In this document: positions 30,001 through 41,172 of the stretch, one piece after another
How positions within the stretch are numbered: the stretch's first letter is position 1
Layout: the number at the start of each line of letters is the position of its first letter
DNA from: Pterobdella sp. o SKG-2022
Taxonomy: Eukaryota; Annelida; Clitellata; Hirudinida; Piscicolidae
DNA length: 64,000 nucleotides
NCBI GenBank assembly: GCA_964035795.1
Contig: OZ038320.1
Coordinates: 9,136,671-9,200,670, forward strand
Direction: 5' to 3'
Translations under genes and position numbers: made by a program
The notes under the pieces: generated by a model
Seen by the model: only the letters and a program-made list of their open reading frames with translations
Database searches by the model: none
What the model was told of the DNA's origin: nothing

Positions 30001-31690
30001 TCACCTCCTGTCCCAACCAGTATCCAGTCCTTTGTCAACCTTTAAAAATATGCTGAATAAAATATATTTTAAACACTCAAAATCAATATTCTATCTACTG
30101 TAGTACAAACTTATCGTAATCATTCTTATTGTTTCTAGTAACCACTGGTGAATAAAAGCTGTCTTTCCCTTCAGGCAAGTCTATTTGCCACAATAAATCT
30201 CCATTTCTTCCACTCAAAACCAGCATTTTACCATTCATACGTTTATCGTCGTCTGGAAATTATTATATGGCAACATTTTGTCTTGCTTGTTAGTCTAGTG
30301 AATAGATGTATTTTATTCTGAAATATTTTATTTCAAAAACCTGATCTTGAACATGAAGCTTAGAATCAATTGATGGAAAAATTAAAAAAATTTAAAGAAA
30401 TGCTCATAAACTGTTGTTCTTAAATTTTTTCCCGTTTGTTTTCCATTGAAAAAGAACAAATTTATTAGTTATTTATTTTTATTCACACAATTAATATAAC
30501 TAAAAATGTTTTTAGTTTTCAAACTCAGTTTACGAGTTTTAAGGCATAAAGTTCATATTACTCAATTCAAAATTAACATTTGAATATTTTTTACATCCTG
30601 ATTAGCAAGCAAGATTTAATTTTTTTGAAATTGTGTTATTTTAAAAACCAGATTTTGAAAAGATTAATGATGAGAGTTCTTAGCATAAAACTTAACTTAA
30701 TGATGCATTGAACAAAGTTTAACTTGGTGCAGCGAATGGATCTCCAGCGTGTACAATCACCAATTCTTTCACCATGTCTCCATCCACATCATCTATCAGC
30801 TGACCTGCAATGGGTTGTGAGGGTTGTTTGTATAAAAATAAAAAGTTTTTAGTGAAGCTTTTAATGAAAATTATTGGAAAAAATGAGACTTAATTGACCT
30901 GTGTAGAGGTTCAAAAGTTCGTTTCTAAAAGGACGTCTAAAACTCCACAATATTTTGTCGTTGATGATATCAATGACTGCTAAGGTCTTAAGAGTTTTAT
31001 GTGAAAATTATGAGAATTATTTTTTAATGGTATTTTGCTAAAATTTGAAAAAAAAACTTAACATCACTCACTCCACTTCTTCCTCCAACCACACAATCAA
31101 CGTTGCCGTCTCCTCCCAGATCGTGTGAGCAAGATACAGCAAAGACCTCATGCCGCAAGTAAAACTTACGCAAAACACTGCCATTTTGACCATCTAAAAC
31201 CAACAGGCCACCTCATCGGAGAAAATGAAAAATACTTGAGTTCAAAAATAAAAATAATAATTCATACACAACCTATAAAGTCATAAACGTTTACGTCTTA
31301 CCTACACATTTATCGTCTTGTAAAACACTTTTAGTTTTGCACTCGTTTTGGGTTTGAAAATCACTTTCATCTATGGAAAAAATAAATTTTTAAGCACACA
31401 CTAGAATCTGTTTACATGAAAAATACTAATGGTTTTCAAAAAACAATTTTAATTATAAAAAAAGAATTTAGAAAAAGATATTTGAAAACCTTTGACGAAC
31501 CTATCGCAAACCCAACCACAACATCCAGAATGCCATCACTGTTGGCATCGAGCATTCTTATGGCTGACTCTGTACTCAAAGAATCAAAACTCTTGGACCA
31601 AATCAGTTTAGATGATAATTTTTCACATGAACTATTAAATTTTACAAAAATTTCAAGCAATATAAATATAATTTCTTTAGTTACTTTCAT
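27074..31690 (-). CDS. FAM234-like FG-GAP/beta-propeller protein
   Basis: About fifteen small exons: 31501-31690, 31302-31370, 31072-31211, 30899-30986, 30724-30804, 30111-30252, 29937-30039, 29167-29348, 28554-28650, 28282-28374, 27815-27905, 27643-27744, 27515-27593, 27399-27429 and 27074-27188, roughly 530 residues. Repeated calcium-loop-like motifs of FG-GAP type are visible (LDANSDGILDVVVG, DLGGDGNVDCVVGG, DDVDGDMVKELVIVHAGDP, DINRDEIDDVIFTD, FNDDNVTDFLVQ), as in integrin-alpha propellers and the FAM234/ITFG3 family. The N-terminus has a short hydrophobic stretch. Family members are membrane or secretory pathway proteins of poorly known function. The exon 12 to exon 13 join fails by one base: exon 12 ends in phase 1 but exon 13 is open only in phase 0. 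The last three exons are therefore less certain. A SINE lies in the intron between exons 7 and 8. Confidence 0.65.
29481..29636 (-). mobile_element. tRNA-derived SINE, copy 1
   Basis: Read on the minus strand, it starts with a tRNA-like head (TCGGCTCGTATAGCTTAGAG, then CCGGTTTTGAGCCC as the B-box region). It continues through a conserved body (ACCTGTTCTACAG, TAGCAAGCGCTTTATAAA) and ends in a short repeated TTACATTACATTA tail. The same structure occurs at 62678-62855, which supports a dispersed SINE rather than a functional tRNA. It lies in an intron of the FAM234-like gene. Confidence 0.85.
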
Positions 31691-32504
31691 TGCGATGATA
31701 TATTTCAGTGGAAACCTAATCCACAGACTGAAACACTCTGAATATAAATAATACCCTTACTTTTATATGAGTTTCAACTTTATTTATTCTTGTCTCAATT
31801 TTCTTCATTTGTTTGAAAAATGTTCATTTCTCAAAGGAAATGACTTATTTGATTGAGTATGAACAAGCCGTTCTAATTAAAGAAGGAATTGAATGTTTAC
31901 GTTTTTTAAATTTATAATTTCTTGAATTTGAAAACTACTTCAGTTGGTGAAGTTGAAAACGAAAAATGTTTTTTTAAAAATTTTTATCTAATTAAAAGGT
32001 TTTGCTTCTTATAAATAATTATATGTCTACATGTATATGGCAGAAAGGATACAAGGCTGTATGGCCAGTGAGATCATGATTCAATTTTTTTTAGCTTTTC
32101 GTAAAGCTCTCATTATCAAGTTTTATTTAAAAAACCCTTGTAAGTTTATATGAATGTTTATTTAACAATCAAAATAATAAAAATTTAGGTATATAGAATA
32201 AAATTATTATAATTATTAAACTTTGAAAACATCAATACAGGATTCATATATTTATCTAAAATAAAAGCTATAATTTTCGATAAGTATAGCCTTATCATAA
32301 AACGTTAGCATATGATAAGGCTATACTTATCGAAAATTATAGCTTTTATTTTAAATAAAAGTATGAATTCTCAATTGAGGTTTTTAAAGTTTAATTGCTA
32401 TACAAAACATACATAAGATGTCTCTGAAAAGTATGATAATTATTCATTCTTAAGATTAAATATTTCAAAACAAAAATGATAGACTTTTTTAAAGTTTAAC
32501 TTTC
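31691..32504. other. Intergenic stretch 5' of the FAM234-like gene
   Basis: AT-rich, with no recognisable coding sequence. It would include the FAM234-like promoter. Its only structured element is the hairpin at 32218-32392, and it ends at the target-site duplication of the LINE. Confidence 0.5.
32218..32392. repeat. Complete alpha-type foldback hairpin
   Basis: Two arms of about 80 bp are near-perfect inverted copies around a loop of about 13 bases (AAAACGTTAGCAT region). The inner 40 bp, containing ATTTTCGATAAGTATAGCC, is identical in both arms. It contains no open frame, so it would have to be mobilised in trans. Partial copies are at 19873 and 58445. Confidence 0.9.
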
Positions 32505-32519
32505 GTGATATTGTAGAAT

Positions 32520-34988
32520 AACGCCAGTTAGTCAGAGCTCACCAGAATGACCCGAAATCGGAATCAAAGAAAAGTGCCTTTGCCAATATGCGCAGAGAGG
32601 TCCAAAAAAAGCTTCGAAATCTGCAAAACACATGGCTCAGCCAAAAAGCCGAAGAAATACAAGGTTATGCTGACAGCCATGACATGAGGCGTTTTTATGC
32701 TGATCTCAAGTGCCTCTATGGACCACAGTCATCAAAAAATACACCTATACTGAGTGCTGATGGTTCAAAGCTGATCACTGATAAGAAAGGAATCTTAGAT
32801 AGATGGGCCGAACATTTTAATGGCGCTCTTAATCGACCATCAAAGATCAACGACGAAGCAATTCAACACCTTTTTCAGGTGGAAATAAACAAAGATCTTG
32901 ATGCACTTTCATCTGTTGATTAAGTCGCCGGAGCCATTAAGCATATGTCAACAGGTAAACCCCCAGGTCCTGATGCTATACCGACAGAAATATTCAAATC
33001 AGGTGGTAGTTCACTCACCAGAAGACTCTCTGATTTGTTTCGTTCACATTGGGAAAAAGAAAGGCTCCCACAAGCATTTAAAGACGCTACCATTGTACAC
33101 ATTTATAAAAGAAAAGGAAACAAACGTACATGTGACAATCATAGAAGCATCTCTCTTCTCTCAATTGCGGGAAAGATCTTGGCTCGTGTTTTCTTAAACC
33201 GCCTACTGAAGCACCTAGAGCAAGATCACCTACCTGAAAGTCAATATGGATTCCAAACTGGCAGAGGAACCATTGACATGATCTTTGCAGCACGCCAACT
33301 TCAGGAGAGAAGTATGGAACAACGCCAAGACCTCTATATCACTTTTGTTGACCTCAACAAAGCTTTCGACTCAGTAAGCAGAGAAAGTTTATGGAAAATT
33401 CTAGCAAAATTTGGTTGTCCAAAAAAATTTGTAAAAATAGTCCGTCTTTTTCATGATGACATGGTATCCAGAGTGCTCAACGATGAGAGGAAGCTCAGAA
33501 CCCTTTCAAGTGACCAACGGAGTCAAGCAGGGCTGTGTTTTAGCCCCAACACTGTTCAGCATGATGTTTGCAGCAATGCTGATGGAGACTTTCGAAGACA
33601 GTTCAACTGGCATTCCAATTAGATATCGGTTCGATGGGAATCTTTTCAAGCTCAGACGTCTTCAGGCTCTTTCAAAAGTGAACGAGACTAAAATTAGAGA
33701 TTTTTTGTTTGCTGATGATTGTGCGCTCAACGCTGCAACTGAGCAAGAGATGCAACGGGATGTAGATCAATTCTCATCGGCTTGTGACAACTTCGGTTTA
33801 ATCATCAACGCCCAAAAAACGGAAGTGATGTTTCAACCTGCCTCAGAAAAATCTTACCACAAACCACACATTTTAATGAAAGGACAACGGTTACAGGAAG
33901 TTGACAACTTCAATTATCTAGGCAGTACACTTTCTCGTCGTACATACATTGATGATGAGATCAAAAACCGAATTCCCAAAGCCAGCTCTGCTTTTGGAAA
34001 ATTGAGGAAAAAAGTGTGGGAGAGAAGAGGGATATCACAGTCCACAAGAGTTAAAGTCTATAAAACCGTAGTATTGACCACACTACTATATGGCTGTGAA
34101 GCATGGACAGTATACAGACTCCTGTGAGAAACAACTCCAGCAATTCCATACTCGGTGTCTTCACAGAATTCTTAATATACGCTGGAATGACTTTGTCCCA
34201 GACACTAAAGTATTAGAAAGAGCAAACCTTCCCAGTGTTATTACGATGATGCGTAAGGCACAGATATTATGGGCTGGTTATGTATCTCGTATGGCGGACT
34301 CTAGAATTCCTAAAAAACTTTTCTACGGTCAGCTCAAAAATGGTCAAAGAAAAATCGGAGCCCCACGCAATCGTTATAAAGATTATTTCAAGTCAAATCT
34401 AAAGGACTTCAATATAGACGTCACTGCGTGGGAAAAAGCTGCCTCTGACAGTCGAGCTTGGCGTAGATTGATCAGTAATGGTGCACTCCTCTCAGAAGAA
34501 AACCGTCTAAACGCTGCAAAATTAAAACGCATAAGACGCAAAGCTGGAGAAGGTGCATCAGAGACTTCCCACACATTGGTGCCAAACATGCGGAAGAGGT
34601 TTTCTGGCGCGAATCGGTCTGATCAGCCACACAAGAACACACAGATAAGAGCTATTTTATCTTTATTTAATCTTATTTATTTCTATTCATTTAATATTTT
34701 ATTTTTGTTCTTCTATTATTACTATTATTATTATCATTACTATTATTTCATTCTTATTTATTGATTTATTTTCATCTCTTATTATGATAATTTTCTATAC
34801 ATCTTTATTCAGTAAAATATATATGTATATATAAATAAATAAATAATAATATTTTTTTCTTTGTTGCCATGGTCATAATCAAACACGATTGACGAACAAC
34901 AACTTTGAAGCGAATCAGTGAATATTTTTCAATAATTTTGGTCATTTAAAGTCTGTCTTTGTTCGGACATATTAGACCTTTAGTATTT
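32520..34988 (+). mobile_element. 5'-truncated, inactivated LINE with 15 bp target-site duplication
   Basis: A non-LTR retrotransposon open frame runs from about 32530 to 34649. Motifs seen are a GPDAIPTEI segment, reverse transcriptase motif A (FVDLNKAFDS, about 33340), the NGVKQGCVLAPTLF block, the catalytic FADD at about 33700 and the YGCEAW region. A C2H2-type zinc-finger-like end (C..C, then H...H) finishes in a stop near 34649. The frame is broken by a TAA at 32921 and by shifts near 33480, 34120 and 34580. An AT-rich tail of about 330 bp follows. The 15-mer GTGATATTGTAGAAT flanks it at 32505-32519 and 34989-35003, which fixes the insertion limits. No endonuclease domain is present, so the copy is 5' truncated. 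I do not assign a LINE clade. Confidence 0.93.
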
Positions 34989-35003
34989 GTGATATTGTAG
35001 AAT

Positions 35004-35632
35004 TTTATCCTGCATTTACTGTTGGAGTATGAAGGAGTTGACAGAAAAATAGTTTAATGGCTCATAGAACCTTGTTTTTTCAATTTTCAGCTAGGTGCTT
35101 TTAAAAACAGGCAAATAGAGTTTAATAAATTTAATTAATGACTTAGTATAGCCTGACTCAATGATGAGGGAAACAAACACGAACTATTACTCGCCGCATT
35201 AAGGCTATGGAAAAATGTAATTTTTTGTTGTTGAACTGCCTCATTAGTGTTTGGAGAAAATTATATAAAAATTTTAGAATTCTGCAATTTTTTAAAAATT
35301 AGTCAAAATTAAAACAAATAATTTCATAAATAGCAATAATAATATTACTTATTTCCAAAAATTATTGATAGTTAAATAAATTGGTTATTTCGTATTGTTC
35401 GAAAGTTCCTAGCCATAAAATAATATATCGTAGTGAGGTACTAGTCAACTGATGATGATGTCTCGTAAATATCGAGATTCAAAGCAATTTGAGACTTCTT
35501 ATTTTATTTCTAAAATATTTTATGTTTCAAAATATTCAAAGTAGAAAACGAACAAGATGTTTCTTGAAAGTTGTTTTATTTGTTCGAGTATAAAATTAAA
35601 CTCTAAATTACAAAAAATGGTTTTGTCCATCC
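35004..35632. other. Stretch between the LINE and the Penelope-like element
   Basis: No open frame of note. It contains a small hairpin near 35449-35484 (TCTCG/CGAGA stem after CTGATGA) that recalls the hammerhead motif of Penelope-like elements, so part of it may be the terminal region of the neighbouring element. Confidence 0.4.
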
Positions 35633-36760
35633 TCAACTTTCAAAAATTCGTAAACTTTTTGGATAAGTTGTGTTTGGAGTTCTGAAGTGGGTCTTCTTCC
35701 TGCTTTTTTGGAGCCAATCTGGGACAAGGCACTTTTCTTTCCTAGTTTCAAATTGCCTTATTGTGGAAAGGATGAAGTTATATGGTAAACCTGCTCGTAT
35801 GCACTTTTCTTTTATAACTTTCAGTTCGTGCTTGAAATCTGATTCAATTCTACTAGCCCTGAAAAAATCTCCTTTAATCACGTTTTTTTATATTTCTTCG
35901 AGATCGCCGATGACCAATGCGTGGGCAATTTGGTTTCTTTCCGAACAACTTTGAAGACGAGTGTACCATTAACATTCCTGATAATCTGAAAATCAAGAAA
36001 CTTTGTAGGGTTCTTCTTGATTGTGATTCTAATGTTATTGTGAAAGGAATTGAAGGCGTTGTACAGTACGTCCTGCCCATTTTTCATTCTTCTGACATAT
36101 GTGCCATCAACGTACTTTGCATAAAAAATAGGATTCGTGGCGCAACTACTTTTTCTTCCATATAGTTGAAAATGTATCTAGCGAAAAGCACCGATAACGC
36201 TCCCCCCCATTGACACACCATCGATTTGCTTGTAAACTTTCCCATTGGCTATGAAATAATTCTCCGTTGTGGCTTTAAACAATAACCTAGAGAAAACTTG
36301 TCTGGAGCAGAAGGAAAAAAGCTATTCATCTTCAAAAATTGCTTTCGTGTTATATGCAATCTTCTCTTTAACCGACACGTTCGTAAACAGGGGTTTAATG
36401 TTATACGAGACATCCTCTTCATCAGGCTGTAGCGTAGAAAGGTTACCTATAAATGAGGGAAAATTTTGCTTGTCCAATATCGTATACTGGTTTGTAGCGA
36501 GTGGTTTCAAATATTCTGCCAGAAATTTACCCAAGCTATAAAAACAGGTATCTATCTGATCAATTATAGGCCGAATTTATGTCGGAAAGTTTCTCATAAT
36601 TGTGTGTTTTAGCAATGGCGATAAATTTATCTGGTTGATGGGAGAATGGTCTGATGAAACCATATTCTTTTATGTTCTTAAAGTGTCGGAGAAGGAACCC
36701 TTGAAACGATGTGAGGTCTCTTTGATTTTGATGTCATCTTTTTTCAAAACCATTTTATTT
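35633..36760 (-). mobile_element. Degenerate Penelope-like retroelement
   Basis: Segments spread over several minus-strand frames appear in the order expected for Penelope-like reverse transcriptase. These are a HQPDKFIAIAKTH block (about 36640), LAEYLKPL and PLFTNV (about 36530-36400), the YKQIDGVSMGGS motif (about 36230-36195), LDFQI with NGTLVFKV (about 36010-35950) and the ISKKYKK...KGDFFRAS linker (about 35900-35850). The GIY-YIG endonuclease that usually follows is not visible, so the copy is truncated as well as frameshifted. It ends a few bases from the first recognisable exon of the methyltransferase remnant. Confidence 0.85.
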
Positions 36761-36773
36761 CTTAGGGTGTGAA

Positions 36774-37659
36774 GCACAAAAAATGGACAATGGAAGAGGG
36801 CTTTGGACATAGGCTGTGGAACTGGATTGAGTACATTTCCTCCGACTGAATTTGTTAAAGAAGTTATTGGAATTGATAACAGCTCTTCACAAATTGAGCA
36901 AGCTATTTTGGTAAAAGAAATTACTGAAAAAAATACAAATCATTTTTCAAAGTTTCTGTATGAAATAACATGTTTATGGAAAATGTGAAAGCTTGAGAAG
37001 CTTTTCACAAAAGATGTTACTGATCCTCTTTCAACATTGCCTGCTAAGTCCTTCAATTTGGTAACTGTGGAAGTGGCTGCCCACTGGATGCCATTTGATG
37101 TATTATTTAACACTGTCTATCAGGTCACTTAGTTTTTTATATCAAATAAAAAATGAATATTTTTTAATAGAATCAACTCAAATTTCAAGAAAATTGTTTA
37201 CAACAGCTTTTGAAACCAAGTGGTTTTTTTGTGATTTACTGTTCAGTTCCAGTGTTATTTGAAAATCCAGAAGCTGAACTGATAAAAGAAGAAATAAAGT
37301 TTTGAGTTTTCATGAAGAATTCAATTTATATGTATTCATTAAATCTATTAGCTGTATTCTTTTCTCTGGGGGGACAAAGTTCATAGTTTGAAGCATGAAA
37401 TCATGACATATGAAGGAGCAGAGAAGATGATGTCTCATTACTTCCCTAATATCAAAAGGTTCTGCTACAGCTTTTTTAGTTAAAAAGTTCTAACAGACAA
37501 CAATTTCTCAGATATGAATCTATTGAACTTTGAATAGAAATGAGTCTTGAAGATTTCAAAGAATACATGTCCAGTGTTGGTCACTATCAAAAGTACCTCT
37601 CGAACAAGAAGCCTGAAGATGAAAATATATTAGACATATATGCTAAAAAGTTTGTTTGA
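36774..37659 (+). pseudogene. Class I SAM-dependent methyltransferase remnant
   Basis: The first visible exon contains the SAM-binding motif I (ALDIGCGTG, about 36800) followed by an acidic motif II strand (VIGIDNSSSQI). Later segments give NLVTVEVAAHWM (to a CAG/GT donor at 37123), LLKPSGFFVIYCS (from 37171), LYSFLWGDK (about 37352) and MSLEDFKEYMSSVGHYQKY (about 37537). The order and spacing match small cytosolic methyltransferases of the Methyltransf_11 type. In-frame TGA codons interrupt the reading after about 36985, near 37302 and near 37530, and simple splicing does not remove them. The exon encoding the usual N-terminus is missing, and a Penelope-like element sits directly upstream. 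I infer a pseudogene disrupted by that insertion; the substrate is unknown. Confidence 0.7.
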
Positions 37660-37924
37660 AAATAGAATCTGTGAATTGAAGTTATATCTAAAAATAAATT
37701 ATGGAAAAAATTTCAGACTGGAACCATTTTTTAAAGGAAATGGTAAAGCGAAGCTTATTTCATATTAGAATTTTTTTATGTTCAAAAGAAAAATAATCAG
37801 TTTTTTATTGAAGTATATAATTATTTACTCTTTTCTCAAAATTTTCGCAAACTTTTGGAAACTTACCTAGACCATAAACAACTTTATTCATAATGATTTT
37901 TTCAAAAGCCAAACCGTAAAATGA

Positions 37925-38036
37925 ATGTAATTTCAGAACACTAGTAAGATTATTAAGATACGAAGCTTTTCGTTAACAACGTAACATTTTCAAGTATCTT
38001 GAAACTTAATAAACTTACTAGTGTTTTGAAATTATA
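37925..38036. repeat. Complete beta-type foldback hairpin
   Basis: The left arm (TAATTTCAGAACACTAGTAAG...) and right arm (...CTTACTAGTGTTTTGAAATTA) are inverted copies of about 40 bp. They enclose the core CGAAGCTTTTCGTTAAC and GTAACATTTTCAAG. The core also occurs in the gamma and delta hairpins. Confidence 0.85.
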
Positions 38037-38155
38037 TTTAACTTTATTCATAATTTTTGACAAAAATTCTAACGCCTTTAAGCAAATTTGTTTGTAAAAT
38101 TGTGCGCTTTAAAAATTTTAATGTATTTATTATCGAAGTATAATGGCCTGAATCA

Positions 38156-38332
38156 AATAGTAAGATCAACAAACACAAAGTAATTATTAAAACGAAAACA
38201 CAAAGCTTTTCGTAAGACTAGTTCACATTATCAAGTGATAATGTAATGATGATTATCACTTGATACTTAGTCTTACGAAAAGCTTTGTGTTTTCGTTTTA
38301 ATAAATACTTTGTGTTTGTTGACCTTAGTATT
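38156..38332. repeat. Complete gamma-type foldback hairpin
   Basis: Arms of about 80 bp, beginning TCAACAAACACAAAGTA and including AAAGCTTTTCGTAAGACTA, are inverted copies around a loop containing ATCAAGTGATAATG. No coding capacity. A related copy is in an intron of the PI4K2 gene. Confidence 0.9.
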
Positions 38333-38694
38333 TAATATTATTATAATACTCAAAGGCATATCATAAAAATTTGTGTTAGATGTCTTATGAAAATTTCTGT
38401 TTTAGCTGTTCAAATTCTCCAAAACTTTTTGACACTAAAATATTTTTAGCAAAAATCATTTCTTGTTTTTGTTAAATATAGTTAAGGCTTTTTCTGTAGC
38501 ATCTTTCCGAAAAAAGTTATTTCGAATATAATTCTAAAAAATTTGTATCACAGTAATAAAGTACGAATACAAATGATAATTTTCAAGCTGTAGCAATCGA
38601 TACAAAGTGCGATTTGGTTTAGCTATGGAAGGGATATTGATCAAATACAATGAAAGATTTAGTTACTGAGCAATATCATCTTTACCTGTATGAG

Positions 38695-38820
38695 AAACAA
38701 ACAAAAATTATTTATTTAAAAAGCTTTTTGTAAAACAAGCTTTTATTCTCAAGTTATCATCTGAGAATATAAGTTTGACAAAAAGCTCAGTAAAATTTTG
38801 TTTTATACTTTGTGTTATTT
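38695..38820. repeat. Degenerate gamma-type foldback hairpin
   Basis: Weaker inverted repeats (AACAAACAAAAATTATTT...AAAGCTTTTTGTAAAAC against ...TTTGACAAAAAGCT...ACTTTGTGTT) with the same layout as the neighbouring gamma hairpin but many mismatches. Probably an older copy. Confidence 0.55.
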
Positions 38821-39095
38821 ACATACGGTTTTGTCAGACTATTTTACTCCATCTTTTTTTATTATATATTTTTTTCGAATTTGGTAACTATAAATGTTTT
38901 TAACTAATTTCTATTAAAAAATAGTTAATAATATAAAAGTAAGATCTAGATGTTCTTTTAAAATTTATTTACTCAAGTGCTTGAATGAATGATTTTGGGA
39001 AAAATTAAATTAAAGCTTTAAAATGGATTTATATTTTAAAATTAAATTAAATTCTATTTGATTCATTCAAATTCAATCGATTAGGTTTTTGCATT

Positions 39096-41172
39096 ATGAC
39101 ATCAGTAAGGCGTAAAGATGATCTTAATGTAGATTTAGAGCAACAATTTGTATTAAGAATGCCTCAGGTGAAAATTATTTGAATACTTAATGGAGCTTTT
39201 TATTAACTTATGTGTTTTTTGTAGAGAGCGGCTGAAAACTTGAGAAAAGATTTGAGTGAAGGTTTGATGAATGTAAAAGATAAACTTTCATTGGAAATAC
39301 ATCCTGAAAAAAGAAGAGGAAAAGTTATTTATGATGGACAAATGTATCATGCAAAGGTCAATTTCGATTTTTTAGAATTGAAAATATAAATCTAAGATAT
39401 TATATATTACAGTTAGTTGATCTACCTTGTATTGTGGAATCATACAAAACAATAGATAAAAAGAACTTTTATAAGACTGCAGACATCAGCCAGGTTACAG
39501 AAAAGTTTTAAAACTCTAAAAATAATCATAAAAATTTAGTGTCTTTATTTTTAAACATGTAGGGAGTAGACATAACAAAGTTTGAAGTGACTACTTACTA
39601 ACATGACAAACAAAATCTGTAAAACTACAGATGCAAATTTTTTATACATTTTAACATACCTTACATCAATGCCAAATACTTATGAAACTTAAAACTAAAA
39701 TATTTCTGAAGTTTATTTCAAATATATTTTTTTAGATGTTGATATGCAAAGATGAATTCGGAACTGAAAGTCCAGATGAAGAAGAAGAAGGTTCAAAAAA
39801 GAAAGACAAAGAAAAGAAATATGTGTGGAATCATGGATGTTTGTTCATTCAAGTTTTTAATCCTAACATTTAACTTTTAAACCTTATTTGTTTAAACTTA
39901 TGTTTAATTCATATTATCATTGTTGGATATTATTGAAATTCATTTTCAGTAATTTATAATTAATTATATTTAAAGTATGCTTGCCATTGAAAAATGTCCG
40001 AAAAAGAAGATTTAGGAAAACACTGCAAAAAAAAGTATATATTTTGGAATGTTTTGATTAAGCATCAACTAATGGTTAATTCATAATTCTAATATCACAT
40101 AAATTTTGAACTTATTTACATAAAAACTGTTAGAAATACAACTACACTTATTATTTGCATAGAATCCAGAACTCCCAGACATTGAACGAGAGCTTCGAAG
40201 GTTGTTCACTATGGATTCTCAAGCCACGAGTTTTAAGTATGAAGTTATATATGAGACTGACACCAAAGCAAACACTTCTAAAGATAAGAAGAATGCCACC
40301 AAAAACACATCATCCATGAACCCTCCTTTAGTCTCTAATCAGTCTTTGAAATCGGAAAAAGTCAGTCTATATATTCATTTTGTTTCAAACATTTATAATT
40401 CTACTCAGGGAAAACAATTAGGAAATGTTCAGTTGATTGATTGGAATAATAGGATTCTTCAGAAATTAAAATTTCTTTCAAAGACATTCTGTTTTTCCCT
40501 AAATTGATTGATATCAATTCTATAAAATTTTTTTGTTATTGTCTATTAAGATGTTGATTATGTTAAAAATATCGAATTAAAATAAATTTTTTGATCTTTC
40601 AGCCATCTAAAATACCAAGGGTTGAAGATGATACAATGGACGATACAATGGATGGAGACGAAATAAGTAATATTTACAAATGAAATTCTTTTTATAAAAA
40701 ACATCTAATATAAAACTAGTTATTTAGATTTTAGTTTTTAAAAAAATGGAATTTTCATTTTCAAAAATCATTTCCTAAGATTTTAGTAAGATGACTATAA
40801 AACTTTCTGGCAGCCTTACATTATAATGTAAGATAATCTTACAAAAAGCTTTCTGAAAATTAAAAAAAAATGAAACTGTGTTTTCCTCCTACAGTTGTCC
40901 TACATGATATTATACTTCATTATAAGCCTTAAACTTTTAAAATCTTATTTCTTGTTTTAATTGGTATATGAATTTTATTATCAATAGTATTGTTGATAAT
41001 CGTAGATCCATTGGCTATTTTCGGTCCTTGCAGCAGTTCCGAGGGAGAAGATGGTGCTAGTGATAATGAGTCTAAAACAACTAGCACCAAAAACTCAAAA
41101 AATGTTACCCAATCCGCATTCGATTTTGACGATGAAAACTCTCGAACAGCTAATGCAGATGACGATTTGTAA
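39096..41172 (+). CDS. TAF7: TFIID subunit TAF7
   Basis: Eight exons form one intact frame of 291 residues: 39096-39167, 39225-39356, 39413-39493, 39736-39838, 39976-40034, 40163-40360, 40603-40666 and 41006-41172. The TAFII55 N-terminal domain is clear: [10 protein letters not shown], the [27 protein letters not shown] block written across exon 3, a Lys-rich linker, WNHG, and [14 protein letters not shown]. These match TAF7 family landmarks in order and spacing. TAF7 is a TFIID subunit that contacts TAF1 and restrains its acetyltransferase activity during RNA polymerase II initiation. Exon 8 ends in a Ser/Glu/Asp-rich tail (CSSSEGEDG) and a stop. The C-terminal coiled-coil of vertebrate TAF7 is absent, making this copy about 60 residues shorter. 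A poly(A) signal follows at 41195. Confidence 0.94.
40775..40860. repeat. Imperfect hairpin in a TAF7 intron
   Basis: Contains the perfect 18 bp palindrome CTTACATTATAATGTAAG flanked by imperfect arms (TTAGTAAGAT / ATCTTACAAAAAGCTTTC). The AAAAGCTTT segment suggests a decayed member of the foldback superfamily, but the match is weak. Confidence 0.4.

Noticed and set aside
36774..37659. Recoding of TGA as an amino acid
   Set aside because: Neighbouring genes use TGA as a normal stop, the residues at these sites are not conserved in the family, and upstream disruption already explains decay.
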